Assembly (NCBI GenBank): GCA_014898415.1 | Contig: RCTD01000024.1 | Coordinates: forward strand, 682,001-746,000 | Source: Stromatinia cepivora | Lineage: Eukaryota; Ascomycota; Leotiomycetes; Helotiales; Sclerotiniaceae | DNA: 64,000 nucleotides | Reading direction: 5' to 3' | In this document: in pieces, positions 23,402-34,724 of the stretch | How the letters are laid out: each line of letters begins with the position of its first letter | Numbering within the stretch: position 1 is the first letter of the stretch | Position numbers and translations under genes: made by a program | The notes under the pieces: generated by a model | Seen by the model: the letters and a program-made list of their open reading frames with translations, nothing else | Told to the model about the DNA's origin: nothing | Database searches by the model: none

Positions 23402-24577
23402 TCACTCCTCTCTCTCTCTCCCATCCATCCCATCCCTCTTCCCCTCCGGAAATTTCTCCTCCCACCTCCTCTGCCTAACCCTCGTCTCCTCCTTCCCATC
23501 CTCCCACCTATCAACCACAGCATTAACCATCAACCCCCCCGCCGCCGCCCCAAGCAACGTATAAATCTTCGCTCTATCCCCCATATCCTTTCTATCTCTC
23601 CCCGTTTGCGCCTCTTGAAATTTTTCTGCCGCCCATCCCCCCACTAATGCACCGATTGCACCACCTGCTAATCCTTTGGGAGAATCGGTAAAGAGACCTT
23701 TGACTTCTTCTTTTAGTCCATAGCGATCGGCGCGATCTTTTATATTTTCCATGTGTGATTCTTTGGATTTATTGGGAGCTTGACTACTGTGAGATGATCG
23801 AGGTCTGCGTTCCGTATCGCGTCTGGAAAGTCTTTGGTCTGAGTTGGAGGGGGCGTTTCGTTGATTGTGAATATCATCGTAAGAACTACGTCTTTGCATA
23901 AGTTTTGGTCTTCGCGTTCTTTCTCTATCATATCGTTCATCAGAATCATAATCCCTTTCTCTTCCATCCCCACCAAATGAATCTGAGAATGGCGTTATGG
24001 GTGGAGGAAAATAATATGGATATCGATTATCAGATCCTAATTGTGTAGGAGCCACATATTTTGGAAGATATTCAGGTCGTAAACGTGGTGGTTGTTGACT
24101 ATAAATTTGTTGTGGTGGAGTATTGGAGCGATTGGATTCTTCATAAGAATTTCCATATCCATAGCCAGTACCTATACCTGCACCACTATGTCTGGGTATA
24201 TCCCTCACATCTCTCTCTCTCTCTCTTGAATCCCAATCCCTATCCCTCATATTTCTTTCACGTTGTCGAGATGTATAATCAGGTTCGGAATCGTAGCCTG
24301 CTTCTTCAATTTCCGGATCCTTGTATGGTTCTTCTTGTCTTTGGACTCCCCTATCCCTATCTTCTCCCGAACCTCTCGGATCTCTTCGTTCGTCTTGATA
24401 TTGTCCCTGATCACGAGAATTTCTTCGTTCCTCCTCTTCCCTACGTCTTCTTCTACTCGCTTTGAAAGGAACACGTGGTTTGTAAGTTTCTTTCCTAAAT
24501 GCTTTATCAGGAATTCTATGAAAATGTTTGTCGACTAAAACATCAGTTGCTTGAAGAGCTATTGGGGCATAATCCAT
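23402..24577 (-). CDS. Charged low-complexity protein with a C-terminal glycine-zipper pair
   Basis: Single-exon frame of 391 residues starting MDYAPIALQATDVLVDK. Residues from about 35 to 285 are very rich in Arg, Asp, Glu, Ser and Tyr and look disordered. Near 300-365 two hydrophobic Gly/Ala segments appear, GLAGGAIGALVGGWAAEKF and LLGAAAGGLMVNAVVDRW, with the G-x-x-x-G spacing of glycine-zipper membrane or membrane-associated domains. The function is not recognised. Comparable fungal proteins with Arg-rich disorder plus a glycine zipper are uncharacterised. The frame ends abruptly after a (TC)6/(GA)6 tract, and the next frame continues in the same Arg/Asp-rich style to about 23284, so the C-terminus may be truncated by a dinucleotide slip or a sequence error. 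It is isolated: no gene within 2 kb on either side. Confidence 0.75.
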   Translation of the reverse strand: MDYAPIALQATDVLVDKHFHRIPDKAFRKETYKPRVPFKASRRRRREEEERRNSRDQGQYQDERRDPRGSGEDRDRGVQRQEEPYKDPEIEEAGYDSEPDYTSRQRERNMRDRDWDSRERERDVRDIPRHSGAGIGTGYGYGNSYEESNRSNTPPQQIYSQQPPRLRPEYLPKYVAPTQLGSDNRYPYYFPPPITPFSDSFGGDGRERDYDSDERYDRERTRRPKLMQRRSSYDDIHNQRNAPSNSDQRLSRRDTERRPRSSHSSQAPNKSKESHMENIKDRADRYGLKEEVKGLFTDSPKGLAGGAIGALVGGWAAEKFQEAQTGRDRKDMGDRAKIYTLLGAAAGGLMVNAVVDRWEDGKEETRVRQRRWEEKFPEGKRDGMDGREREE

Positions 24578-25264
24578 TTTGTTGGATTAGGGTTTGCCCG
24601 TAGTATAGTGTAGATTAAAGTATGGTTCGTAGTATAATGATGGGTGGTAAGGTCTGTTCCTTGATTAAAGTATAATGCAAGGTTGAATTTAATGATTCGT
24701 ATTGGATGAATGAAAGGTATGAAGGTCTTGGAGGGATTGAATTGAGTTTAGAGGGGTAAAATTATGGAAGGGATGATTTGTGATTGGTTTCTTGGTTCCT
24801 TAGTAGTGATGTATAGTATAAGATTGATAGATATCAAAATAAAATGGTTGGATCTGATAAAAATTGTATGGGAATAACCTCGAAAGAAAACCCAAAATGA
24901 AGGGATAAACCTTCTCCAATATATCTAACTTCCTTCTTACAACTATCGTGTTACAAATTAAAGGGTCATGAGGTTTATTTTCACGATTTGCAATATTTGC
25001 AATATTTGCATGCGTGGCAACCATTCAAAGGAAGCCGATTGTTTTTTGTTTTTTTGGGCTGATGGAGAAAGAGATAGTGGGATTAAGGATTTGCAGTAAG
25101 TAAATTGTATCATCGTGCATATTAAACTGCATAAGAAGGATAAAGATAGGGTGGATTAAGCCTCATCGCCTCGACTTACGTCATTATACAGTTACACACG
25201 TGACTGTTATGCAGGAGATCGATAATCATGATCCACTTTTATGTCTCCACCCGAAAAGTCGGGA

Positions 25265-25410
25265 GAACCAAGAACCAAGATCCAAGATCCAATACCTAAG
25301 ATCCAAGATCCAATACCTAAGATCCAAGATCCAATATCCAATATCCAATATCCAATATCCAAGATCCAATATCTAAGATCCAATATCCAATATCCAATAT
25401 CCAATGGCCC
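25265..25410. repeat. 7-bp minisatellite (GATCCAA/TATCCAA)n
   Basis: About 20 tandem heptamers, alternating GATCCAA, TATCCAA and TACCTAA; the left part shows a 21-bp higher-order unit. Because seven is not a multiple of three, repeated peptides appear in all frames, which explains the I-Q-D-P-I-P-K frame here. Confidence 0.92.
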
Positions 25411-26751
25411 AATATCAAACACATAAGGCAAAAAGGATCAACAAAAACCATGAGGCGGTAATCGAACACTTTGCATATCCAGGAACAAATCGCATGAGTA
25501 ACCTAGTACTTGGAAAAGGCGGTATATATATATGATGGAAGATCTAGAGACAACTACTCTTTTCATCGTTGTACATACTAATGTTCCTGAATTGAATACA
25601 CCGTACACATGTATGATGATCGAGAATATGTGCTGCTGGACTGGGGACACCTCAGATCTACAGCCACCAGGGTTACTAATGTAGATAATGAATCTAGACC
25701 ATCTGAATGTGTTTTTGAAGATAAGTCGAAAATCCATAATGTGAAGTAGTGTTTCATAGAGGATAAATGGCTATGACTAGCACTCCATGAGGTGTGAAAT
25801 TAAAATTAGAATCAGAATCAAGAACGACCCCTAAATTCACATGTAGGGTGTGTCTTTAGTATGAAGTTAAGCGAGTTTCCTTCGTAACATAGATCAGGAT
25901 AATCCCATTACAAATCCATTTTACAATCCTGAATTTGAGCTAATGAGAAACAATGTGTAAGTACTTGAACCAAATGTACCGGTACCGTTCGAAACATCGA
26001 CATGGGAATACAAGTAGAAATGAAATCTCCGCCTATAGCTAAAGATCAAATCTCATCTCACTACAAGACCACAACTGTTTCCCATGCTTCCCTTATACAT
26101 TCTTTATCTCATTATCTTACTTATTTACTCTCATGAAATATTCAACCAACTACTAGGTACACGTGGACTAGATCTTTCTTTCTCTTATGCACAGATAGTC
26201 AATCAGATCTTACATACTCTTGTCAAAAAGTCCTTCTCCTTACGAGTATATCATATCATCTACCCACCCCAAAACCGAACCGCACAACAATTTAAACTCT
26301 TCAACACAGCACATTCCATAATAACACTTGGATAAATTCCCCCAATCTTCATAACCAAGGACCTCGAAGATGGAGTAAAAATTGCGCAGTCAAATTTGAT
26401 TCCGGATAGAAGGAGAAGGAGACAAGAACTCTGTGTAAACTCAACATAGGTATCTCTTACTTTACCACCACTTCATTCGAATCATTTCTAATCTCGATGC
26501 ATTTCAAATCGCTAGATGGATTAGATGAGATAATGTATATAACTAATAAGTTTAGACTTTGGAAATTTTTTCTAATTCATATTTATATGAATAGATTCAA
26601 TAAAGTGAGTAGCGGAAAGCTCTTGATCATCAAGACAATGAATCATAGACTGTTTATAGAAGAAGTTTTTATATCGATAGGGCACTTTACCATGATAATA
26701 GAGAAAAGCACTGCAAATTAAAGAGTGATTAAGAGAAGTACGAATAAGGTA

Positions 26752-27173
26752 CTCAAGCGGGGCACAAAAGAGGCATACGCAAAATAAGCGAATTTATCTT
26801 GTGAAAATTAATGATTTTCCTCAACTTTTCAACTTTATTAAATGATATTCAGATGAATTTATAAGATTTTATAGAATTTCAATTTATTAATGAATAAAGA
26901 AATCTTTATTTCATTATCTGAGAAACTATCAATACAAAATATCGAATATTAATAAATTAATTATATTTTGAATATAAATAAGACAACTTCTAAAATCTAT
27001 AAATTCAAATAGCTATGATTCTCTCAATATTGATCTGAATGACATAAAATTCAAACAATAGATATATCGTTATTCTAATTATAATAATACAAATTTTCAA
27101 TAAATTTTATCGAGTTTTGAAAGAATAGTAATGATTTTAATTTGGCGTATGCTTCTTTTGTGCCCCGCCCGAG
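26752..27173. mobile_element. Small TIR element with TA target-site duplication (MITE-like, Tc1/mariner type)
   Basis: The ends are 29-bp imperfect inverted repeats: the left reads CTCAAGCGGGGCACAAAAGA then GGCATACGC, and the right end in reverse complement reads CTCGGGCGGGGCACAAAAGA then AGCATACGC (three transition differences). TA lies directly outside both ends (26750-26751, 27174-27175). The 422-bp length, non-coding AT-rich interior and TA duplication fit a non-autonomous Tc1/mariner-like MITE. The superfamily is inferred from the duplication only. Confidence 0.85.
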
Positions 27174-27621
27174 TAGGAAGTGAATTATACCTTATATCAT
27201 GATATATAGTAAGATCATAGTATAAATCACAGATCATTAACATACATTTGAATTGAACATAGTAAAATATAATCATCCATAGCTACAATTAAGTATTTCT
27301 ATATAACCACAGCACAGCAAAAGTAATTATATATACAGCAAACACCAAATCACAACACAAGCGGCTGCCGGTACCAAAAGTTCCAACCAGGAGGCTTAGA
27401 CAAACAAACCCTCTGCTTCCGACCAGACCAGACCAGACCAGTCCCAATATCATCTCATCTCATTGACCAATTTTTCTGTCAATATTGGAAGACCCAATGA
27501 CCTCACCCCCAATAAAATATACATATACTAGCTAGAAAACTGCGCCTAAAACCCCTAGTGAGTGGTACACACTAAACTAAACTAACATCTATCAATATCC
27601 TAACACCCATCGCCATCAACC

Positions 27622-28485
27622 ATGCCTAGCTTCGGATTCTGGCGCGCAGAAGAAAAATCTCCCAAGCCCAAGAAGAAACATCGCGATCGGCCCCCATCAA
27701 AAATAATCTCCATCCGCGAAAAACTCCACACCGTATTCCACGCCCCAGGTGTCTACGTATCCCCTCAAAACCACTATTCCACACACGTCTATCTAATAAT
27801 CCATCGATACGCTAGCATGGCACCCGGGATATTCTCCACAACGATATCATTTCGAACCATGTATAATGATTTCAAGGGAATGAAAACAATTGACATATCA
27901 CCTAATAGCGAAGAAGCGGATGCGCAATATGATATTAATGCAGGAGAATTGAGGGGGGGGATGGGGAGTCGAAAGATTTTATGTGTAAAATTGGGTGGGT
28001 GCGGAGGAATGAGAATAGGGAGATAGATGGTGTATGCGAGGGTTGCGGAATGTTTACCGTTTCCTGTAAGACCGGATACGATGGATAGTGTGGAGTGGGA
28101 GGAGGTGAGAGCGAAGGGGAATTCGAGATGTGAGTGGATTGTCAAGGCGATTGGGGTGCTTAAGAAGGGGGAGAATTGGGAGAGTTTGCCCGTGGAACAG
28201 TTTAGGCAGAGACATGCTGAAGTTAAGAAGTTACTTGGAGGTGGAGATTATGAGGATGAGAAACGCGCGTGGAAGAGAAGGGTTGATAGGGCGACGCGAC
28301 ATTTGGATCAATCGGGTGATGTGCTTGCATATAGGGAGAAATTGAAAGAGCTTGGTTCCGAACCTGGACCTTCGTTGGAAGCTAGACAAGTGAGGTGTTT
28401 GGATAAAATTATAAATGATGTTGGAGCGGCTTTGTATTCTAAACATGAAGCGCCAAAGAAAATTCCAGATAAGTACAGACGATGA
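27622..28485 (+). pseudogene. Uncharacterised gene interrupted by an in-frame TAG
   Basis: An open frame of 134 codons begins at an ATG in good context (CAACCATGCC) with MPSFGFWRAEEKSPKPKKKH, a basic N-terminus. It ends at TAG (28024-28026), and the same frame reopens at once for another 152 codons ending PKKIPDKYRR. The second part is Arg/Lys/Glu-rich (DYEDEKRAWKRRVDRATRHL, ARQVRCLDKIINDVG) and looks like genuine coding sequence, so the two parts were probably one protein of about 287 residues. No convincing GT...AG intron with branch point spans the stop, and CAG to TAG is the simplest explanation. A G8 run at 27953-27960 just upstream is a possible sequencing or slippage site. The family is not recognised. 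Alternatives are stop readthrough or an unusual intron. Confidence 0.55.
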
Positions 28486-29711
28486 AGCGAAGGGGTAGGA
28501 TTTTAATGTTGGTTTTGCATGGGTCAATCTTTCGTGCGCGAAGTAAGTCATTTATCGAAAAGTTATAATTTCTAGAATTGAAAGAAAGTGCATACTTAAA
28601 AAGTACAGGAAGTGAAGGAGAAGTATAGGAGAGGATGATATAGTAGAAGTTACATATTCGAGAAGCATGGTATACTATTCGTTTGAATTTAGACGGAAGA
28701 AGAGCTTACACGACTCATTGGCATTTAAGCAAACAAAATTGAGTCTTCACTGCCTAATTTAACACCGGTACACAATCAGCTATTAATGCTAAATTGAGAA
28801 CTTTGCTCATATGAGTATAAGTATAATATGTCTCATAGTCATGCATCTGGTACAATTATTTATTGTGCCCGCTTTGCTGTGGAAAGCAAATTCTGCAATA
28901 TCATCTGTTTTCGATGTGAATATAGCATTTCGCTGAAGTCAAACCAATGGTCAAATCAGGGGTCCAATAGTCCGGACTAGCAGACCAGATGTGAGCTTTC
29001 AATATCTGAAAACAATTCAATATTTTAAATGATTTGGATGTTCTAGTTGGTTTGGATATTCCAAGTTGTTTGAATATCCCAATTGGTTTGCAGCTTTAAT
29101 CAAGATATTTTGTCACAATTTCCACATTTAAAGATCTATACGTTTCTTTACCCCTCCATCTTGCCATCACCCAAAAAAAAAGTCCAGTATTATTCTCCAG
29201 GACTGCTATCCTGATCATTGAATACGCTGCAAGTATTGTGCTATAGAATCACGGTGATGAAATTTACAAGTGAATACTTCCTGAAATCTCCCAACCACAA
29301 GGTCATGAAAACCAACATTCAGATTCATCCCACAATTTATATATATGCTGTGTGAATGCGCCCAATTTCAGTACACTGGCTCTGTTGGGGGTTATTCCAT
29401 GACCAAGATTCCGTATTTCTTGGAATCCAATCTTGTGATGGGCCGTAATTACCTCTAGCTTTTGTACGGCAGCGGAATAGATACAAATATCTATGACCTG
29501 ATTGGCAAAAGCACTGGAGATTTTTATCAGCGTGCATACAAACAACTTTACGGTTTCTTTCCGCAACGACAGCTCTGCATTTAAAGAATTTCTATACAAC
29601 ATCTTTACCTACAACGACTTTTCCTGTAACAACCTTGCCTGCAATCACTTCCAATTTTGCAAGAAAGTCGACTTCTGACAATTCGAAAAGCCTACCAAAG
29701 CAAAATCCAAG
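28486..29711. other. Intergenic region without recognised gene
   Basis: Contains short repeated GGTTTGGATATTCCAA-like units (29030-29095) and one copy of a dispersed motif (28965-28989) also found at 49112-49136. The minus-strand frames at 29303-29830 show no family signature. Confidence 0.5.
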
Positions 29712-30714
29712 ATGCCGCCCGACAGCCATATGTCACCATTCATTAGAGCTATAGTCGAGAAGCAAAAGTGAGTACAATTACGCTTTACCAAAATATTCTT
29801 GCATAGACTGCATAACGTAACAGAAAACAATTATTAAAGCGTTTATTGCATGTCAATACTCGCCTTTTAGTCTATAGAATATTAGCTGATGAAATATTAG
29901 AGAAAAGGATCGTAATATTGTCCATGTTAGAGTAGGCAAATATCGAAACGCATACACGGTCGAAAAGGACGTATTCTACCAACATTCGCCATATCTCGGA
30001 GAAGCTTGCGAACGCTATTCAGAGGGACTTAAGCGTACCGCTATAGAATTTCTCAAGACGAATGATACAACTTTCAAGCTGTTCAGAGACTGGCTTTACA
30101 AACAAGAGCTTGGCAGTGCTGATGATGAGATTGCTGGATGGAGAGCCGAAAAGGCGAAGAATGACGAAAGGGCTGATCATAACAACAAAAGCGATGAGGG
30201 GCCACTTATAGACTTGGATGAATCTAGGGGAAACGACGACTCCATGAAAAACGGCAACTTAAAGGGAAACATTATTTTGGAGACGAACAGCAGTGATCTT
30301 GATGACAAAAGTAATGTAGCACTTACAAACTTTTGTTATCCTCATATGGCTGCACTTCTAGATCTTTACTTGTTTGCCGATATGGCTCGTGTACCAGCTT
30401 TGAAGAACCAGTGTATCAAAAAGTACTATGAGTTCACAAAGGCGACTGGATACATCATGACTCCATGGCTTTCCTACATGTGGAAGTATAGGAGTAAAAC
30501 TATGTTAATGCATAAGTTTCTCCTCGACTTACTCACATGGGAGATGCCTCCTTCATTACTCGAAACGAACTCGAAAGACTTTCCTGAAGAATTGAGACTT
30601 GAGCTTTTGGTCAACATGGGATACGTCATTCAGGTAGCTCGTCATGGCTCATCAGCATTGGAAAATAGTAATCCTTTGAGAGATTTGTCCAATTACTATG
30701 AAAAGGTTGACTGA
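29712..30714 (+). CDS. BTB/POZ-like domain protein
   Basis: Two exons, 29712-29767 and 29901-30714, joined across a 133-bp intron (GTGAGT donor, TTAG acceptor) to give 289 residues starting MPPDSHMSPFIRAIVEKQK. After the splice the frame reads IVHVRVGKYRNAYTVEKDVF, then YQHSPYL, and FKLFRDWLYKQELG. This follows the fungal BTB/POZ plan (V-x-V-G ... F-x-V-x-K-x-x-L/F-x-x-x-S-x-Y ... F-x-x-F-x-x-W-L-Y). The second half (LDLYLFADMARVPALKNQCI) is the usual helical tail of these proteins. BTB domains mediate dimerisation and often link substrates to Cul3 ligases, but no partner domain is visible, so the role is unknown. An intron-like stretch after the stop suggests the ancestral protein was longer. 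The domain call rests on motif shape only. Confidence 0.72.
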
Positions 30715-32254
30715 GAGGATGCTTAAGCATTAGCTCAGCGCAGTGAGTCCATGCATGTATTTATCCTTGTACACGAACCATATTTTGCTCGAGAGCTAAC
30801 AAGTACTATTCAGGCATGTGGTATGATGGTATTGCCAATGGCTTATCCTGTTCCATTTGAACCATGGTTCAAAGGGAATATATCGCAGAAACCAAACCCT
30901 TACGAAGCGCTAGAAGACTATCGGAGGTTGTGTGTTAGAAATTAGTGGGCCACGAGTCAGTCGTGAGTGCAGCCTAGGCTATATAATAGTTCAGACTGCA
31001 GTCCAATAGTGCGAAGCCTTTGAATTGTTGAATCTAATTGGAATATTGTGTTATATTTAGATGTTTATAATTTTTGAAATGATGAACTCAACTAGAATAT
31101 TGAAACTATTTGAAATAATGATTTATCCTCAAGTATTTAACCCTTTTCAAACATTGGGAATTTGTATCTAATCTGCCAGCCTTGGATATCCTATACTAGT
31201 ATCTGACTTGATTATAAGAAGGAAAATAGATAGTTTTAATAATAATACATTCTTGTTCGTAATATCTCTTTAACTCAAAATATCCGGAAACATGTATGTC
31301 AGATATAAAAACCACAGCAGAATAATGTTTTGATCCCAATCGCAAGCATGTTGCAAAATGAAATTAAAGCAAACGATACACTCTCGATTCTCAACTAATA
31401 ATCAAGCAGAAAGATGTAACACCGATAAAAATTATAATATACAAGACATGATAATGAGCAGAGCCATATGAAATAGTAAGATCATAGATTTAACTGCTTA
31501 ATACATGTATTGCACGAAGACTGCGATGTGTATAATGGTAGGGCGACACACACTATGGATTGATAGATAGCAAGCCAGGAACTCCCCGGTGCAGAGATTA
31601 TGAAAAAGAGATACAAAGCCGCACAAAATCTAGACTCTAGATAATGATGATGAATTTGTTTTGAGAGACCTACTATAGGAGGCAAAACTCATCAAACTTG
31701 ACAGCTGGACTTCCAGATGGTATGAGTGAAGTTACCTAGGTATTTCTAACCATTCCAAATTTGAGGGCACCAAAAAAACTTTCGTCAATCCATCTTCATA
31801 GGTATGTCGATATACCCGTGAAGATATTCTCATCAACTTGAAGCCTCTCATTAATTGATATCAATCTATCGGATTAAAACAAAAATCTTCCAATTTGCAA
31901 AAAATAGAAATCATCATATCATATCACGTCACTGTGTTTCAACAAGCAAAGCAAAGTGCAAGTTCCCAAACACACACTTCACTTCACTCACACCCCCATT
32001 CAGTGCGCGCATCACTACCTCCACCCCATCCCATTCTAAATCTACCCCAACCTCCTTCCATCACCCCCACCATACTCGAGACACCAAAAGAATCCAACCA
32101 ACACGCAAAACCACCACTCTTACGCTCACATCAACTCGCATCGCGTCTCCCTTTCCCTCCTCTTCCTAACTCCTCCTCCCCTCCTCTACCAGCTTCACTC
32201 CAATAACCCAATCCCAAAATCAAAGCCAGAAAAAAGAAGCAAACAAAAACAAAA
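30715..32254. other. Intergenic region; possible eroded 3' exon then DAD1 promoter
   Basis: 30743-30813 has the form of an intron (GTGAGT donor, GCTAAC branch, CAG acceptor), followed by a short open stretch to about 30945, discussed as a finding. From about 31940 the DNA becomes CA/CT-rich, as usual just upstream of fungal start codons, leading into DAD1. Confidence 0.5.
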
Positions 32255-32954
32255 ATGTCCTCCTCAACCAACCGTCCCCCCGCCGTACTCGAAAAATCCT
32301 ATTTCGAGCAGCAGCGCGAGATTTTACTGGGGGAAATAGCTATTGTAAGATATACCTAACATTTTTTATTTGCTGTGCCCAATTCTTTTCTTCTGTCCTC
32401 AATGACTTTTCTTATGTCTTGCCCCTCCCCTCCCTCAACTATCCAGTTTAGCTTTGTCCAGCTTAAATCAAATCAAACATGATATCTTTTGTGTATGAAG
32501 CAATTCGCAAGCACAATTCCACCACAAATCACCAGAAATCAAGAGCAACCACTAATCAAACCCACCCCTCTCTAGAGTTTCGAACACGTCCTCTCGAGTA
32601 TAAATAAATTAAACCGTTCATTAGAGGGTGTTATTGCTGTATGTTCCCTTTATCCTCCTCTTCCCCCCCTCCTTCAATCCCCCCATTCTCCCCCTTCCCA
32701 CCCACCAAATTCTAACCCCTCCCCTCCCCAAATAGGTCGGCAACGAATTCTCCTCCGTCGAAGCCCTCTGGTCACAATTCGAAAATGTGATGGCTAAGAA
32801 TCCCGATCCCTCCACCTCTACCTCAACCGAAAATGCAAATTCAGCGGAAGAAGAGATATTTAAATCCAGGAGGAAAGAAGACAGAGAAGCACTGGGAGAA
32901 GCAGAGGATGAAGAGGGAAATGAAACGACTATGGATGGGGAGGATGAGAGATGA
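32255..32954 (+). CDS. DAD1: DASH complex subunit Dad1
   Basis: Three exons (32255-32344, 32576-32638, 32736-32954) encode 123 residues. Introns are 231 and 97 bp, with GTAAGA and GTATGT donors and CTAG/ATAG acceptors. The core spells the Dad1 family pattern: [15 protein letters not shown] in exon 1, [20 protein letters not shown] in exon 2 and [19 protein letters not shown] in exon 3. Dad1 is a small coiled-coil subunit of the ten-protein DASH/Dam1 ring that couples kinetochores to spindle microtubules. The acidic tail (SAEEEIF ... [14 protein letters not shown]) is longer than in yeast Dad1. Exon joins fall between codons and each restores the family motif. It converges with RHO4 over an 803-bp spacer. 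Confidence 0.93.
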
Positions 32955-33757
32955 GAGATGATGTGCGGATTTAGAATGGGGTTGAGAGTTTATGTTTATG
33001 TTTGGGGAATGAGGAGAGGTAGTGAGGTAATGAGGGAGTGAGGATTGCGTGTGCGTGGTAGGGGGAAAGGATAGGAGGAAAGGGGAAGCAGAAAAGGGGG
33101 AGGGTTGGCTGGATGAGTGTATGATACATCGGGACAAGGATGAGGATGAATGAGGATATGAATGGAGTTCCGGATTGGAGTATGATACCCTTATTTACAT
33201 TTTACATTTCATAATACCTAACATCCACGAATTACACAAAAATCAACGTCATTCACAAACAATCACCACCAAAAGGAAAAATGAAAATTCAAAATCATGT
33301 ATCCGTTAAGAGTATGATATGCATTGTCTACCCACAAAGTTTCGTTATACATAAGAAAGAGTCGATACGATTCGCTCGCTCATAATCAGTTTGTTGTGTT
33401 CACAGTTTCCCTCAAATTCCCTAACTGATTCACAAGAAAGTCCAAAAACAACCCGCAAATCAAAATGTAAAGTTAAAAAATTACCGGAGAAAGTCCAGTC
33501 CAGTCCAGCTCCAGCTCCAGCGGTATGAGAGTGTAATGAAAAAGAAGTAGGAAAAGAAAAAAAAAAGGCTAATGACCATGCCGCAATGCTAATGAATGCA
33601 ATGCTCAATTTTCTAAAATCTGCTTAATGATTGCAGATTTTCACAATTATACACTCCTCGTTATGTTATGAAGTTCGTAGGTCGTTTCAAAATATCATGC
33701 TCATGTCGTGCTTTATCGGGATGCGTAATGTTGATGATGTGGTGAAGGAATGGGTCA
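32955..33757. other. Spacer between convergent DAD1 and RHO4
   Basis: Carries the 3' untranslated regions of both genes. G/A-rich up to about 33160, then AT-rich; no gene seen. Confidence 0.6.
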
Positions 33758-34724
33758 TTACAAGAATCGACAACTGCGCTTCTTCTTTTTCGGAATGATT
33801 ACACCTTGTGAATTTGAAGTACCGGGTGGACCACTAGATGATGATGAGGTGGTTGGTTGGTTGCTTCGATCGTTGACAACAACTGTGTTGATGGCTTCTG
33901 TAAAGATTTCCTCCACACCGGTCATTTCTTTACTACTACACTCCATATAACGAGCTCCCATTTTTCTTGCAACAGCCATTCCTTGTTCGGTGGTGACGGG
34001 TGTGAGACCTTGAGTTTTGAGTAGATCGATACAAGTACGTTTCGTTCTTAAGTCGGATTTCAACCCGACGAGAATGAGTGGTGTGTATGGGCAAAAGTGT
34101 AGAACTTCGGGATACCACTATAAATTCGATTAGTATGATAAACTGGCCATGAATTCCCCTTATTTATCTCACCTTATCCATAACATTATCGAGGGAATTA
34201 GGGCAATCGATGGCGAAACAAACAAATAATAGATCCGTCTCCGGGTATGATAGCGGACGAAGACGATCGTATTCCTCTTGTCCTGCTGTATCCCATAACG
34301 CCAATTCGAGTGTCTTTCCTGTCTGTTGATGTGTTGGATAGGTAATATAATTCTCGAATACTGTTGGAACATATTTCTAGATACGCGTTAGCCAAATAGC
34401 GAATTGATTGAGCTCCAAACACAACAGGCATTATCATACCTCTGGAAAATATCCTTGACTATAACTTATCAAAAGACAAGTCTTCCCGCATCCACCATCA
34501 CCAACCACCACAATCTTTTTTGAATATGAAGGACCTTCCGTCATGTGTGTCGCTGCTGAATCTCTTCCCGTTGAAGCATTGCTCATCATTGTGCTAACTG
34601 TTCCGTCACTCGATCTTTGACTTTGTTCTCGTCGTTGAGTATTTTTCCTTCTTGGAGTCGCGTCGTATTTTTCGGATACACTTTCACGCCTTGAATATTG
34701 ATTTGATTGATATTGCGTAGCCAT
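33758..34724 (-). CDS. RHO4: Rho-family GTPase Rho4
   Basis: Three exons on the minus strand (34724-34440, 34376-34173, 34117-33758) give 282 residues; introns of 63 and 55 bp. A Ser/Arg/Gln-rich extension of about 68 residues precedes the G domain, typical of fungal Rho4. G-domain motifs: P-loop GDGGCGKT (residues 75-82), effector loop YVPTVFENY, switch [22 protein letters not shown], and LKSD for nucleotide specificity. The C-terminus is [10 protein letters not shown]: a polybasic stretch and a CaaX box ending in Leu, which predicts geranylgeranylation. In Neurospora and other moulds Rho4 organises the contractile actin ring for septation, acting with formin and a RhoGEF at the plasma membrane. 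It is divergent with the phosphatase gene at 35634, separated by 909 bp. Confidence 0.93.

Larger units (their letters stand above)
24578..27621. other. Long intergenic region with minisatellite and TIR element
   Basis: Three kilobases without a supported gene. It holds the 7-mer minisatellite (25265-25410) and a TIR element (26752-27173), given separately. Short frames at 25438-25737 (-), 26084-26335 (+) and 26497-26721 (+) have no domain signature. A (GACCA)n run lies at about 27421-27441, upstream of the broken gene at 27622. Confidence 0.6.

Noticed and set aside
24061..24465. 134-codon plus-strand frame
   Set aside because: Antisense shadow of the glycine-zipper gene, which has a longer and compositionally consistent frame.
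25207..25431. Repeat protein with I-L-D-I-G-Y-W units
   Set aside because: Translation of a 7-bp minisatellite; similar peptides appear in all frames and on both strands.
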